Shown here piece after piece: positions 26,150 to 34,105 of a stretch of 64,000 nt of DNA. A program made the translations under genes and the position numbers. The notes beneath the pieces were generated by a model. It made no database searches. It had not been told where the DNA came from and saw only the letters and a list, made by a program, of their open reading frames with translations. How positions within the stretch are numbered: the first letter of the stretch is position 1; the number at the start of each line of letters is the position of its first letter. Source of the stretch: JAEUMG01 sp046349315 (lineage in GTDB: Bacteria; Pseudomonadota; Alphaproteobacteria; Rhizobiales; Aestuariivirgaceae); the NCBI GenBank assembly GCA_046349315.1, contig JAXMCQ010000011.1:1-64000 (forward strand). Direction: 5' to 3'.

Positions 26150-27082
26150 TTAGCGCTTGCCCTGCTTGGCGAGGTCGATCACGGCGGCTGCCTCATTCTT
26201 GGTGACGAAGCCAGGCCCTGTCGGATAATCGGCAATTGGAGCCAGCTTATATTTGGCCATGAGATCGAACATCACGACCGGGATGTAGCCCATCAGATAT
26301 TGCTGGGCGTCGATGCCCCATTCCATCTTGCCGTCGGCGGTGGCCTGCAGGATGGTCGGCGACAAATCGAAGGTGCCGATCTTGACCTTGCCGGTGAGCC
26401 CAAGCTCGTCGATGGCCATCAGGCCCGGCTCGGCGCCGCCGATGCCGACGGTCAACAGGAACTGCGTATCCGGATTGGTCGTCAGATAGGCGATGATCCG
26501 GTTCTTCATTTCGGTCGGATCCATCACGCCATTGACGACTGGCACATCGACGCCCAGTCCCTTGGCGAAGCCGGCGCAACGATCATCGAGGCTGATATTG
26601 CCGACCTCATGATTGGCGCACACGGCCTTGGTGATGCCCTGCTTCTTCATGCGCTCGCCAGCCATCACGCCGGCTTCATATTCATTCTGGCCGAAATAGA
26701 GCAGGCCGCCCAATTCGCGGGTGAGTTTCGAGCCGCCGGAGTCAATGACGATGACCGGAATGCCGGCTGCCACCGCGTTCTTCACGGGGCCGCTGAGGGC
26801 AGCCGGGTCGGCGATCGAAACGACCAGGCCGTCCGGCTTGGATGCCGCGGCCGCGTCGATCATCTGGGCCATTTTCGCCATGTCGAACGTCTCGGGGGCA
26901 AGATATTCGGCCTTGACGCCAAGAGTCTTGGCGGCGTCGTCCATGCCGTTCTTGACCACCGACCAATAGGGATCGCCGCCTTGGCCATGGGTGACGAAGA
27001 CTACCCTGGTCTCGGCAGCGGCCAAGGCCGTCAGGCCGACTAATATCATCAAACTTAAGAGGAATTTCTGAACTAGGCGCAT
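26150..27082 (-). CDS. Sugar ABC substrate-binding protein (FrcB/RbsB type)
   Basis: A 310-residue periplasmic binding protein of the ribose/fructose class. The signal peptide covers residues 1-22 (MRLVQKFLLS, ending ALAAA). The mature protein has VVFVTHGQGGDPYWSVVKNG and DGLVVSIADP in the first lobe and VGIGGAEPGLMAIDELG in the second. The ATG at 27082 has AGGGAG 8 bases upstream; a longer start adds a charged leader and is rejected. It is the first gene of a five-gene operon and has the normal single-domain length, unlike the doubled protein at 4060-6063. Confidence 0.92.
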   Translation of the reverse strand: MRLVQKFLLSLMILVGLTALAAAETRVVFVTHGQGGDPYWSVVKNGMDDAAKTLGVKAEYLAPETFDMAKMAQMIDAAAASKPDGLVVSIADPAALSGPVKNAVAAGIPVIVIDSGGSKLTRELGGLLYFGQNEYEAGVMAGERMKKQGITKAVCANHEVGNISLDDRCAGFAKGLGVDVPVVNGVMDPTEMKNRIIAYLTTNPDTQFLLTVGIGGAEPGLMAIDELGLTGKVKIGTFDLSPTILQATADGKMEWGIDAQQYLMGYIPVVMFDLMAKYKLAPIADYPTGPGFVTKNEAAAVIDLAKQGKR

Positions 27083-27227
27083 GAATTTCTCCCTGGGTGC
27101 GTGCTGTTTCCAACCCTTCGCCACACTGGGGCAAGCGGGTTGGCATTTTTATTTCAATCGCGCGCTAATTAGAATATCTGTTTCAATCGGCGAGTCAAAC
27201 AGGTCCGGCACGAGGGGGCAGGCATCC
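27083..27227. promoter_or_regulatory. Divergent promoter region with TTTCAATCG direct repeats
   Basis: The gap separates the Frc-type importer operon (minus) from two Gfo/Idh genes (plus). It holds two exact copies of TTTCAATCG (27152-27160 and 27181-27189), 29 bases apart start to start, close to three helical turns. They flank an AT-rich stretch. They could be operator half-sites for a regulator encoded elsewhere. Confidence 0.35.
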
Positions 27228-28328
27228 ATGTCGCGTATCAGGATCGGTGTCATCGGTGCGGGGATGATCGCCCAGGTCGAACACATCCCAAACCTCCTTC
27301 GCCTGCGCGATAAATTCGAAGTCAAAGCTGTCTGCGATCCCTCGGCTGTTTCGCGTCATTTTGTCGAGGAAACCTTCTCGATGCCGGCCTTTGAACGGCC
27401 CGACCAAGTCCTCGACCTGCCTCTCGACGCTGTGCTCATCGCCTCGCCCGATCCTCTCCATCATGAGCAGGTCTTGGCGGCGCTCGAACGCGGGCTCCAT
27501 GTCTTTTGTGAAAAGCCCTTGTGCTACGCGCCCTCCGACATCGACCAGATTATCGCGACGCGCGATCGCGCCAAGCGGGTCGTGCAGGTCGGCTATATGA
27601 AGCGCTTCGATCCTCACTATGAAGCGGCACTCAATCTCATGCCGGGCAAGGCGGAGACGTTGCGCTACGTCTCGGTCGAAGTGAATGACCCCGATGCATG
27701 GCCCTTCGTGCGCCATCATGCGTTCCGGCGCGAGGCGGATATTGCGCTGGATATCATCGAAGAGGGCCGACGCAAGCAGGTAGAGCAAGTGGCGCGCGCG
27801 GTTCCCGGCCGTCTCGACGATCTCGCGTTCCGCGGATTCTGTTCTGCCTATTGCTCAAGCCTCATCCACGACGTCAATGCGGTGCATGGCCTGCTCGACA
27901 GGCTAGGCATCGGTGACGGCGAAATCGTCGGGGCACAGATTTTCGCGAATGGCGATGGCGGCCTCGGCACGGTCAGACTGCCGGGCGGAAAAGCCATGTG
28001 GAACATGGTTCACCTCGCGGTGCCCGCCCTTGCCGATTACCGCGAGACGATCAGTCTCTATTTCGATGATGCCATATTGCGCCTGGTTTTCCCGTCACCC
28101 TATCTCAATCATCAGCCAACCCGGCTCATCCTCGAAAAGAGCGATGGTCACGTGCTCAATGTGACTGAGACCAACGCGGGCTATGAAGAAGCCTATATCC
28201 GCGAACTCGACGGGTTTTGGGATGCGATCGTCAACGGACGCACTGTTCGTAATCCGCCGGAAGAGGCGCGCCGCGATCAGGTGTTGCTTTGCGGCCTCGC
28301 GGCATTCTTCGCGCAACACAATCATTAG
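27228..28328 (+). CDS. Gfo/Idh/MocA family oxidoreductase
   Basis: A 366-residue dehydrogenase. The Rossmann motif GVIGAGMIAQVEH is at residues 7-19, the lysine motif is FCEKPLCYA, and the C-terminal domain has SLIHDVNAVHG with the likely catalytic histidine. The longer reading frame upstream overlaps the divergent promoter, so the ATG at 27228 is preferred. First of two tandem Gfo/Idh genes (9-base gap), divergent from the Frc-type importer. The sugar or cyclitol substrate is unknown. Confidence 0.88.
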   Translation: MSRIRIGVIGAGMIAQVEHIPNLLRLRDKFEVKAVCDPSAVSRHFVEETFSMPAFERPDQVLDLPLDAVLIASPDPLHHEQVLAALERGLHVFCEKPLCYAPSDIDQIIATRDRAKRVVQVGYMKRFDPHYEAALNLMPGKAETLRYVSVEVNDPDAWPFVRHHAFRREADIALDIIEEGRRKQVEQVARAVPGRLDDLAFRGFCSAYCSSLIHDVNAVHGLLDRLGIGDGEIVGAQIFANGDGGLGTVRLPGGKAMWNMVHLAVPALADYRETISLYFDDAILRLVFPSPYLNHQPTRLILEKSDGHVLNVTETNAGYEEAYIRELDGFWDAIVNGRTVRNPPEEARRDQVLLCGLAAFFAQHNH

Positions 28329-28337
28329 GAGACTCGC

Positions 28338-29465
28338 ATGCGCGCTGCGATCATCGGAACCGGTTACATCGGACGAGTTCATGCGAGACTTATCCAGGAA
28401 CTTGGTGGCCAAGTCGTCGCGGCATGCGGGCGCACTCTTGCCTCCGCGCAGGCCTTTGCTGCCGGCACTGCCTATGATGATGTCGATGCCATGCTGCGCG
28501 CCGAGAAACCCGACGTCGTGCATATTTGCTCGCCCAATCACTTCCACAAAGAGCATGTGACCAAGGCCTTCAAGGCGGGCGCCCATGTGATGTGCGAAAA
28601 GCCGATGGCGACCAATGTCGATGACTGCCTGCGCATGATCGAGGCGGCCGATAAAGCGAAGCGCGTTGGAGCGATCGCCTATTGCTATCGTGGCTATCCC
28701 CTCATCCGGGAATTGCGCCGTCGCGTTCAAACCGGCGATTTCGGAAGTTTGTGGCGGGTGAGCGGACTCTATCTCTCGCAAGATGTTTTCGACGCGCAAA
28801 AATATGTCTGGCACTTCACGCCGGGCACGGTGGGCGGTGCGTTTGCGCTGATGGATTACGGCGTCCATTGGTTCGACCTGGCCGAGTTTGTCACCGGCGA
28901 TCGCATCGACGAAGTCACAGCCAATTTTCATACGCGCCGGCCGCAGCGCGTGTGGACCGGCGAGGCGGGGCAAGGCTCGCAGCCCGACGGAAAGGCGCTG
29001 GATGGAGGCAAGGTCGCTGTCGATGTTTCGCTTGAAGACCAGGCCGACCTCCTGATCAACTTCAAAAGTAGCGCCAGTGGTACGGCGACGATCATGGCCC
29101 TGTCCCCCGGCAATCCCAACCACCTGTCATTGTCGGTCGACGGCGACAGGGGCGGATTCGATTGGTTGCAAGAACAGCCGAACAGTTTCGTCGAGCGCAG
29201 CCTCGGCGAGAAATGCATCCGCGAACGTAATCCCGATCGTCTCCATGCCGATGATCGCTTCAGCGCAACGGTGCCGGCAGGACATCCGGAGGGCTATCTC
29301 GACGCTTTCCGAAATGTGATCGCCGAATCCTGGCGCGCGATGCAAGGCGAGAAGGTCCTCTATCCAACTTTCGCCGATGGCGCGAGGGGCGTCTCGATTG
29401 TCGAGTGTGCCGTTGAAAGCGCGAAGTCGCGCCGGCCCATGGTGGTTCAGACTAAAGCTGCCTGA
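28338..29465 (+). CDS. Gfo/Idh/MocA family oxidoreductase
   Basis: A 375-residue dehydrogenase with AIIGTGYIGRVHA at the N-terminus, the lysine motif MCEKPMATN and DYGVHWFDLAEF with the active-site histidine. It contains an insertion rich in polar residues around residues 205-230 (GQGSQPDGKALDGGK), longer than in the neighbour. AGGAG lies 5 bases before the start. It is co-transcribed with the gene at 27228. Consecutive dehydrogenases suggest oxidation and reduction at different positions of one substrate, which is inference. Confidence 0.88.
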   Translation: MRAAIIGTGYIGRVHARLIQELGGQVVAACGRTLASAQAFAAGTAYDDVDAMLRAEKPDVVHICSPNHFHKEHVTKAFKAGAHVMCEKPMATNVDDCLRMIEAADKAKRVGAIAYCYRGYPLIRELRRRVQTGDFGSLWRVSGLYLSQDVFDAQKYVWHFTPGTVGGAFALMDYGVHWFDLAEFVTGDRIDEVTANFHTRRPQRVWTGEAGQGSQPDGKALDGGKVAVDVSLEDQADLLINFKSSASGTATIMALSPGNPNHLSLSVDGDRGGFDWLQEQPNSFVERSLGEKCIRERNPDRLHADDRFSATVPAGHPEGYLDAFRNVIAESWRAMQGEKVLYPTFADGARGVSIVECAVESAKSRRPMVVQTKAA

Positions 29466-29530
29466 GCGGCTCTTAAGCTGTCTGATGCAACCTTTCGTCG
29501 CCAGACGAACTCACTTCTCGGACTGCTGCG

Positions 29531-30196
29531 CTAATAGTCAAAGGGGCTGACACAACGGTGGTACTTACCATCATAGCCAAAGTATCGGTCAGTTTTCACA
29601 TTGTATGAGCGATAGCGCTTCCTGCACCAGCGAATGTGGGAATCGTCATACTGAACATACCCATCGTAGTAATCGTAGTCGTCAAACCAATAATTATCGT
29701 ACGCGTAGTTGTACCGGTTATTATAGCGGTGATGGCGACAGTGCCACTTGTCCTTGCAATGAACCGGCTTCCAGCCGTGTTTCTTCTTATTCCAGGCGGC
29801 GCGTTTTCCGCGGCCGCTCGCATCCGAGGGCGGATGGCGCTTGCCGTTTTTCCATGATGAGTTCTTCTGGTGATAGAGGCGCTGATTGGCGTTCGGGCGT
29901 CCAACACGCGGCGATGGGGGCGCACGAAAGCTTGGTGACCTCAAGCCCGGCGAGTGCATGGATGGGCCTGATGGCGGAAGATAGATGATAGGCGGCCCGC
30001 TCATGCCGCTTCCGCCACTGGCGCCGCCGCCTCGCATGGCGATCGGGATTGGGACAATCTGCGACTCATCCGCGATAGGCAATAGCCGAATGGGAATTGC
30101 CGAGCTGCTGCTACCTGCGACTACGGTCGAGAGCCCCATCACGCAGAATACGACAGCCAGAGCGCTGGCTATTCGCCTGATTGCGGGCCGTCCCAT
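29531..30196 (-). CDS. BA14K-type exported protein, tyrosine-rich
   Basis: A 221-residue exported protein. Residues 1-28 are a signal peptide. A proline/glycine/serine-rich linker (about 50-100) is followed by a basic segment and a stretch extremely rich in tyrosine, asparagine and aspartate (about 150-185). The end matches the BA14K family: HIRWCRKRYRSYN followed by a late cysteine in HRCVSPFDY. The family is named after an immunoreactive 14-kDa Brucella protein and is common in rhizobia. This one is longer than the usual ~150 residues because of the linker. AGGAGG lies upstream of the ATG. Confidence 0.78.
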   Translation of the reverse strand: MGRPAIRRIASALAVVFCVMGLSTVVAGSSSSAIPIRLLPIADESQIVPIPIAMRGGGASGGSGMSGPPIIYLPPSGPSMHSPGLRSPSFRAPPSPRVGRPNANQRLYHQKNSSWKNGKRHPPSDASGRGKRAAWNKKKHGWKPVHCKDKWHCRHHRYNNRYNYAYDNYWFDDYDYYDGYVQYDDSHIRWCRKRYRSYNVKTDRYFGYDGKYHRCVSPFDY

Positions 30197-30602
30197 AACA
30201 ACCTCCTAAGCCGTCGGCTCTCCAGATTCATTCGGGCAGTTCCCTAACTCCATCACGTAAGATTCGAGCCTGTTCTTGCGCGTAAATTCTTATATCGGGC
30301 CTCGGAGGTCAGCCTTGACCTGGATCAATGTTCCTGTGGCTTATGCATCCCCGGCGACTCATGCACTACGGTCGTGCGGTGCGGTCGGGCACTCTCGACG
30401 GCAAGTATTAGGGGACGCAAAATCTTCATCGTTCGGTCAGCAATGATCAACCCGCCCGCCTATCGAGTCAATTTGATAGAATAGCATGAATCGGCCGACG
30501 GGGGAGATATCGCTATCTGCATTCGGTTCGATCTGCTACGGTCAATCAACATCAAGGCGATAGGTTCAAAAGAGCGTCTTGGGATTGACAAGGGAGATAA
30601 GC
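30197..30602. other. 406-base gap without a convincing gene
   Basis: This gap separates the BA14K gene from the glycine-zipper gene. It holds the promoters of both and one FNR/FixK-like box (30315-30328). A 22-codon frame starting at 30343 (MHPRR...) has no good ribosome site and is not called. Confidence 0.6.
30315..30328. promoter_or_regulatory. FNR/FixK-type anaerobox
   Basis: TTGACCTGGATCAA matches the TTGAT-N4-ATCAA consensus with one mismatch and is very like rhizobial FixK boxes. It lies 119 bases upstream of the BA14K gene (minus) and 275 upstream of the glycine-zipper gene (plus). Which gene it controls is unclear. Confidence 0.45.
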
Positions 30603-30818
30603 ATGATCGCGTGGTTTGGTAAGCACAAGATTGTTTTTAGCGGTCTGCTGATTTCCCTTTTCCTTGCCTCAAGCCTGATCACCGCGGCGGATGCAAGGCG
30701 TGTGAGAAATGCCGTGAGGGGCGCTGCGATCGGCGCCGGGGTCGGTGCCATCGTCGATGGCGGACGCGGCGCCCAAGAAGGCGCGGCAGTCGGTGCTGTC
30801 GTCGGCGCGTTGCGCTAG
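30603..30818 (+). CDS. Small glycine-zipper exported protein
   Basis: A 71-residue protein. A signal peptide (residues 1-29, ending ADA) is followed by a glycine-zipper segment: AAIGAGVGAIVDGGRGAQEGAAVGAVVGAL, with small residues every fourth position, as in outer-membrane-associated YMGG/SlyB-like proteins. AGGGAGA lies 8 bases before the ATG. It is followed after 35 bases by another small exported protein gene. Confidence 0.72.
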   Translation: MIAWFGKHKIVFSGLLISLFLASSLITAADARRVRNAVRGAAIGAGVGAIVDGGRGAQEGAAVGAVVGALR

Positions 30819-30853
30819 CGGATGAGCGGTCACATGACAAATAGGAGGGCCTG

Positions 30854-31228
30854 ATGGCAAAGTTCTGGATTAGCTTGGCCGTAGCGCCTGCATTCCTGCT
30901 GTCCGTCAATACGTCGGTATTTGCCGATGCCGAAGCGGAGAAGTATGTCGAGGACGCTCTGCCGCTCATGTATCACAGCTGCAAGAGCGTTGTTGAAGAG
31001 GCCGCGGGCGACAATGCCTATATCGAGAAGGTCATCCGTGCCCTCGTCGCCGTCTCGCTTTACAATCGCGATGTCGAGATATCCCGCTTCGAAATCAGCG
31101 ACGATGCCAAGAATGCCCTCCATGACAAATTCGTAACGCTTCTGAAGGCCGGTTGTGAAGCCGATCATGATGCGCTATTGGCCGGCGTCATCGACAAGGC
31201 CGTCAGCGAAGCGCTGGCGGCCAAGTAG
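30854..31228 (+). CDS. Hypothetical exported protein
   Basis: A 124-residue protein with a signal peptide (residues 1-24, ending VFA). The mature part is helical and acidic, with two cysteines (HSCKSVVEE and KAGCEADHD) that could pair in the periplasm. I recognise no family. It sits between two glycine-zipper genes and is probably co-transcribed with them. AGGAGG lies before the ATG. Confidence 0.68.
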   Translation: MAKFWISLAVAPAFLLSVNTSVFADAEAEKYVEDALPLMYHSCKSVVEEAAGDNAYIEKVIRALVAVSLYNRDVEISRFEISDDAKNALHDKFVTLLKAGCEADHDALLAGVIDKAVSEALAAK

Positions 31229-31255
31229 CGTCGATGCATTAAACCGGGGGACTAC

Positions 31256-31639
31256 ATGCAGATCAAATATCTTGGGATTGGCGTCGTGTTTGCGTTGTTT
31301 CTCGGCTTCGGCAATTCCGTCAGCACTCTTTCGCCAGAGACCGCTGTTGCGCGCACCCAGCAGAATTTCACGACGCCGGCGCGCAGTGCCGAGTGCTCAC
31401 GCCGGGCGCGGCGCCATGCGGACAGAAACACCACCCGTCGCAACTTGGTCAATACCGCGGCCGGGGCGGTCGCTGGGACGGCAATCGGAGGCGTCGCGGG
31501 TCGCAGCGGTGGTAGCGCCAGGACCGGCGCGCTGATCGGCGGGGGCGCCGGTGCTGTCCATAGTGCCACGACGAACCGGTGGCAGACGCTCTACAACAGA
31601 CGATATTCAGCCTGCATCAACGGCTATAGTCTTAACTAA
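31256..31639 (+). CDS. Glycine-zipper exported protein
   Basis: A 127-residue protein with an N-terminal signal segment (residues 1-32, ending AVA). It then has an arginine-rich part with a cysteine (SAECSRRARRH) and a glycine zipper at about residues 65-100 (AAGAVAGTAIGGVAGRSGG...GALIGGGAGAV). The C-terminal tail carries a second cysteine (YSACINGYS). It resembles small glycine-zipper envelope proteins, distinct from the 71-residue one upstream. Last of three small exported genes in a row. Confidence 0.7.
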   Translation: MQIKYLGIGVVFALFLGFGNSVSTLSPETAVARTQQNFTTPARSAECSRRARRHADRNTTRRNLVNTAAGAVAGTAIGGVAGRSGGSARTGALIGGGAGAVHSATTNRWQTLYNRRYSACINGYSLN

Positions 31640-31657
31640 CGACACCGCTCTTTCGAT

Positions 31658-31686
31658 CGAACTGTCGCTTTGCTGGCGACAGTTCG
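31658..31686. terminator. Hairpin between convergent genes
   Basis: A perfect 11-base inverted repeat (arms 31658-31668 and 31676-31686, CGAACTGTCGC) with a 7-base loop lies between the convergent genes ending at 31639 and 31693. No clear T-tract follows on either strand. Confidence 0.5.
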
Positions 31687-31692
31687 AACGCA

Positions 31693-32106
31693 TTAGAAAA
31701 CGCGTTGCTTTGCGCGTGAAAGCGAGAAGCCGTGACCCTTCCCGTTCTTGCAGGTGAGCCCCTTAGTTTCGCTCACACAGGAAAGGCCACCTTGGCTGAA
31801 GGTCCTGCCGTATTCTAAGATTTCGGCCTCCGGTGATGCGACAGTATCACCAGCACAAAGCGCGGCGCCCTTGCCGCTATTCGCTCCCACCGCAAATGCG
31901 TAGCCCCAATCGAGATCGCAATCGGCCGGCCGCTGCAAACTCGAGGTAAAGTTCCGAATATCGCAACGCACCTCTGGTCCATCGATGTCATACCAGGAGC
32001 ACTGAATATTGCCGGACGGCGTCTTGAAATAGATGAACTCGCCGCTCGCATGCGCGCTGCCACAGGCAACCAAGAGGGCAGCCGACATTATCTGAAAGAA
32101 TCGCAT
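31693..32106 (-). CDS. DUF6636-like exported protein
   Basis: A 137-residue secreted protein. The signal peptide is residues 1-21 (MRFFQIMSAA, ending AHA). The mature part has YFKTPSGNIQCSWYD, VRCDIRNF, PADCDLDWGYAF and GLTCKNGKGHGFSLSR, a pattern I associate with DUF6636. Six cysteines suggest disulfides. The start at 32106 is preferred over an in-frame start at 32121 because it gives a cleaner signal peptide. Convergent with the glycine-zipper genes; function unknown. Confidence 0.75.
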   Translation of the reverse strand: MRFFQIMSAALLVACGSAHASGEFIYFKTPSGNIQCSWYDIDGPEVRCDIRNFTSSLQRPADCDLDWGYAFAVGANSGKGAALCAGDTVASPEAEILEYGRTFSQGGLSCVSETKGLTCKNGKGHGFSLSRAKQRVF

Positions 32107-32122
32107 CGCAAGCCCCAACATC

Positions 32123-33016
32123 TCAGCCTTTCACCACGCCTTCCATCAAGCCCTTGAAGAACAATTTCTGAGCGAAGGTGAATGCGAGGATGCCGGGCGT
32201 AACAACGATCACATACACGGCGGCGAGGGCCGGCCATGACCATTGACCGAGGCCGCCTTGGGCGCCGGCCAGCACAACCGGCATGGTGCGCGCGTCCTGG
32301 TCGTTGGTCAGCGTCGTGCACAATAGGAACTCGCCCCAGGCCGTCACAAAGTTGACGATGAAGACGACGACCAACCCGTTGCGCGCCATCGGCAGGCCTA
32401 TCTCCCACAAGGTCCGCCACGGGCCAGCGCCGTCGACCTTGGCAGCTTCGATCACCTCGTGTGGCACAAGCTGGAAGACGCTGCGCATGATCAAAATGCT
32501 GATCGCCAGATTGAGCGTGACATAGGGTAGAATGAGGCCACTGGTGCTGTTGATGAGCCCGAGGTAGCTCTGGATTTCGTAGACGCTGATGATAGAGACG
32601 ACGCGCGTCGGGAAGTAAAGCGAGATGAGGAGAGCGGCCACGACGATGCCGCCGCCGCGAGGGCGCATGTGCACAAGCGCGTAGCCCGCAAGCACGGCGC
32701 AGACGGTGGTGATCAGCACCGTGCCGCTCGTAACATAGATGCTGTTGAACAAATTGATCGGCAGCGTGTCGATCTTCTCGAAGACGTAGCTGTAGTGGGT
32801 AAAGTCAAACCGGCGCGGCCAGAAATCCGCGCGCATCGCGTCAGGACGCGATTTTATGGACATCATGAACACCCACGCCAGCGGTGCCAGAATGATGATC
32901 ATGAAGAGGTTGATTACCCCGTGCCGCACAAGCGAGGAGCGATTTCTCTGAAACCATCCCCGTTCCGGCCGCGATGGGGCGGAACTCATGCCGAGCGTTT
33001 CAAGCGTTGCGGTCAT
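32123..33016 (-). CDS. Sugar ABC transporter permease, MalG type
   Basis: A 297-residue membrane subunit with six hydrophobic segments and the EAA loop HEVIEAAKVDGAGPWRTLWEIGLPMAR. It ends in GLMEGVVKG, typical of MalG/UgpE proteins. It starts 4 bases after the MalF-type gene. It is the last gene of the operon binding protein-MalF-MalG; no ATPase gene follows. Confidence 0.92.
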   Translation of the reverse strand: MTATLETLGMSSAPSRPERGWFQRNRSSLVRHGVINLFMIIILAPLAWVFMMSIKSRPDAMRADFWPRRFDFTHYSYVFEKIDTLPINLFNSIYVTSGTVLITTVCAVLAGYALVHMRPRGGGIVVAALLISLYFPTRVVSIISVYEIQSYLGLINSTSGLILPYVTLNLAISILIMRSVFQLVPHEVIEAAKVDGAGPWRTLWEIGLPMARNGLVVVFIVNFVTAWGEFLLCTTLTNDQDARTMPVVLAGAQGGLGQWSWPALAAVYVIVVTPGILAFTFAQKLFFKGLMEGVVKG

Positions 33017-33020
33017 TGGT

Positions 33021-33989
33021 TCAGCCTCGCGGTCGGAAAATGCGGATGAGGACGACCATGACAGCCATCATGGCAAGTGCGCCGATCATGCCGATCGCCG
33101 CGGCGAAGCCCTGTCGCCACAAGCCGAGTTTGAAGGCCTGATCATACATGAAGATCGTCCATGTATAGGTCGGTGAGGCGCGATTGAAGCCACCGAAGAT
33201 CAGATACTCGTCAATGACCGCCATCGCGGTTCCGAAGCGCAAGACGATCAAAATCATCATGATCGGCGCGAGTGCCGGGCGCGTTATGTGCCAAAATATC
33301 TGCCATTCATTCGCGCCGTCGATGCGAGCTGCTTCTGGGAGGTCCTTGGGGATGGCAGCAAGGCCGGCCAGGAAAAAGATGGTGTGATAACCGAGGCCCC
33401 ACCACCATTCCATGATCGCCACTGCCGGCAGCGTCAACGGTGTGCCGCCCAGCCACTGCGGCGCGTTTTGAATCGTGAAAAGCCCAAGCGTGTCGATCAG
33501 GAAATGGTTTATGGGCCCAACCTGGTAATTGTACATCCACTTCCACAATACGAAGACGAGCGTACTTGGAATGACGGCAGGGATAAGAAGTATCACGCGG
33601 TAAAAGGTAGCGAGGCGTGCATTGCTGACCTTGTCGACGAGTATCGCCAACAGGAGCGGGAGAATGATCGTCCCCGGAAGGAACATCATGGTGAACAGGG
33701 CCGCGCGCCACAGGCTCGCCCATAAGAGCGGGTCCTGCAGCGCGGTGACGTAGTTGTTCAGCCCGATGAATCGTGCCGGCTCATCGGACAGGAACTCGAA
33801 GTCGGTAAAGCTGATCCAGAAGACGCGGGCTATCGGGTAGACCTGATAACCGATGAAGAAGAGGAGCGCCGGCAACAGAAACCACCAGGGACTCGACCCC
33901 TGGCGAAAATTCGAACTCCACCCATGCAGCCCTTCTCCCCGTCGCGCCGGGCCTAATTCCGCATCGGTGCGCGCAACTGCTTCTACCAT
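33021..33989 (-). CDS. Sugar ABC transporter permease, MalF type
   Basis: A 322-residue membrane subunit with six hydrophobic segments and a polar, tryptophan-containing N-terminal tail. The EAA loop is PKDLPEAARIDGANEWQIFWHITRPALAP. The ATG at 33989 is used; the in-frame TTG just before it has no better ribosome site. The binding-protein gene lies 116 bases upstream, with a hairpin between them. Confidence 0.9.
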   Translation of the reverse strand: MVEAVARTDAELGPARRGEGLHGWSSNFRQGSSPWWFLLPALLFFIGYQVYPIARVFWISFTDFEFLSDEPARFIGLNNYVTALQDPLLWASLWRAALFTMMFLPGTIILPLLLAILVDKVSNARLATFYRVILLIPAVIPSTLVFVLWKWMYNYQVGPINHFLIDTLGLFTIQNAPQWLGGTPLTLPAVAIMEWWWGLGYHTIFFLAGLAAIPKDLPEAARIDGANEWQIFWHITRPALAPIMMILIVLRFGTAMAVIDEYLIFGGFNRASPTYTWTIFMYDQAFKLGLWRQGFAAAIGMIGALAMMAVMVVLIRIFRPRG

Positions 33990-34060
33990 CAACTAAGCCT
34001 AAACAGGGAAAATGGGCGGTGCGCCACGATCAGCGCCACGCATTGGCTGAAGGTCGGTAA

Positions 34061-34089
34061 AGACCGGAGGCGGGGATCACCCCCGGTCT
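34061..34089 (-). terminator. Hairpin between binding-protein and MalF-type genes
   Basis: AGACCGG/CCGGTCT arms with a partly paired inner GGGG/CCCC stretch lie 17 bases past the binding-protein stop. On the minus strand TTTACC follows. Partial termination favouring the binding protein is likely. Confidence 0.5.
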
Positions 34090-34105
34090 CTACCAGTGCC
34101 TGCAC

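Noticed and set aside
30343..30411. A 22-codon frame (MHPRR...) just downstream of the FixK-like box
   Set aside because: No convincing ribosome site and too short to judge. It would need RNA or peptide data.
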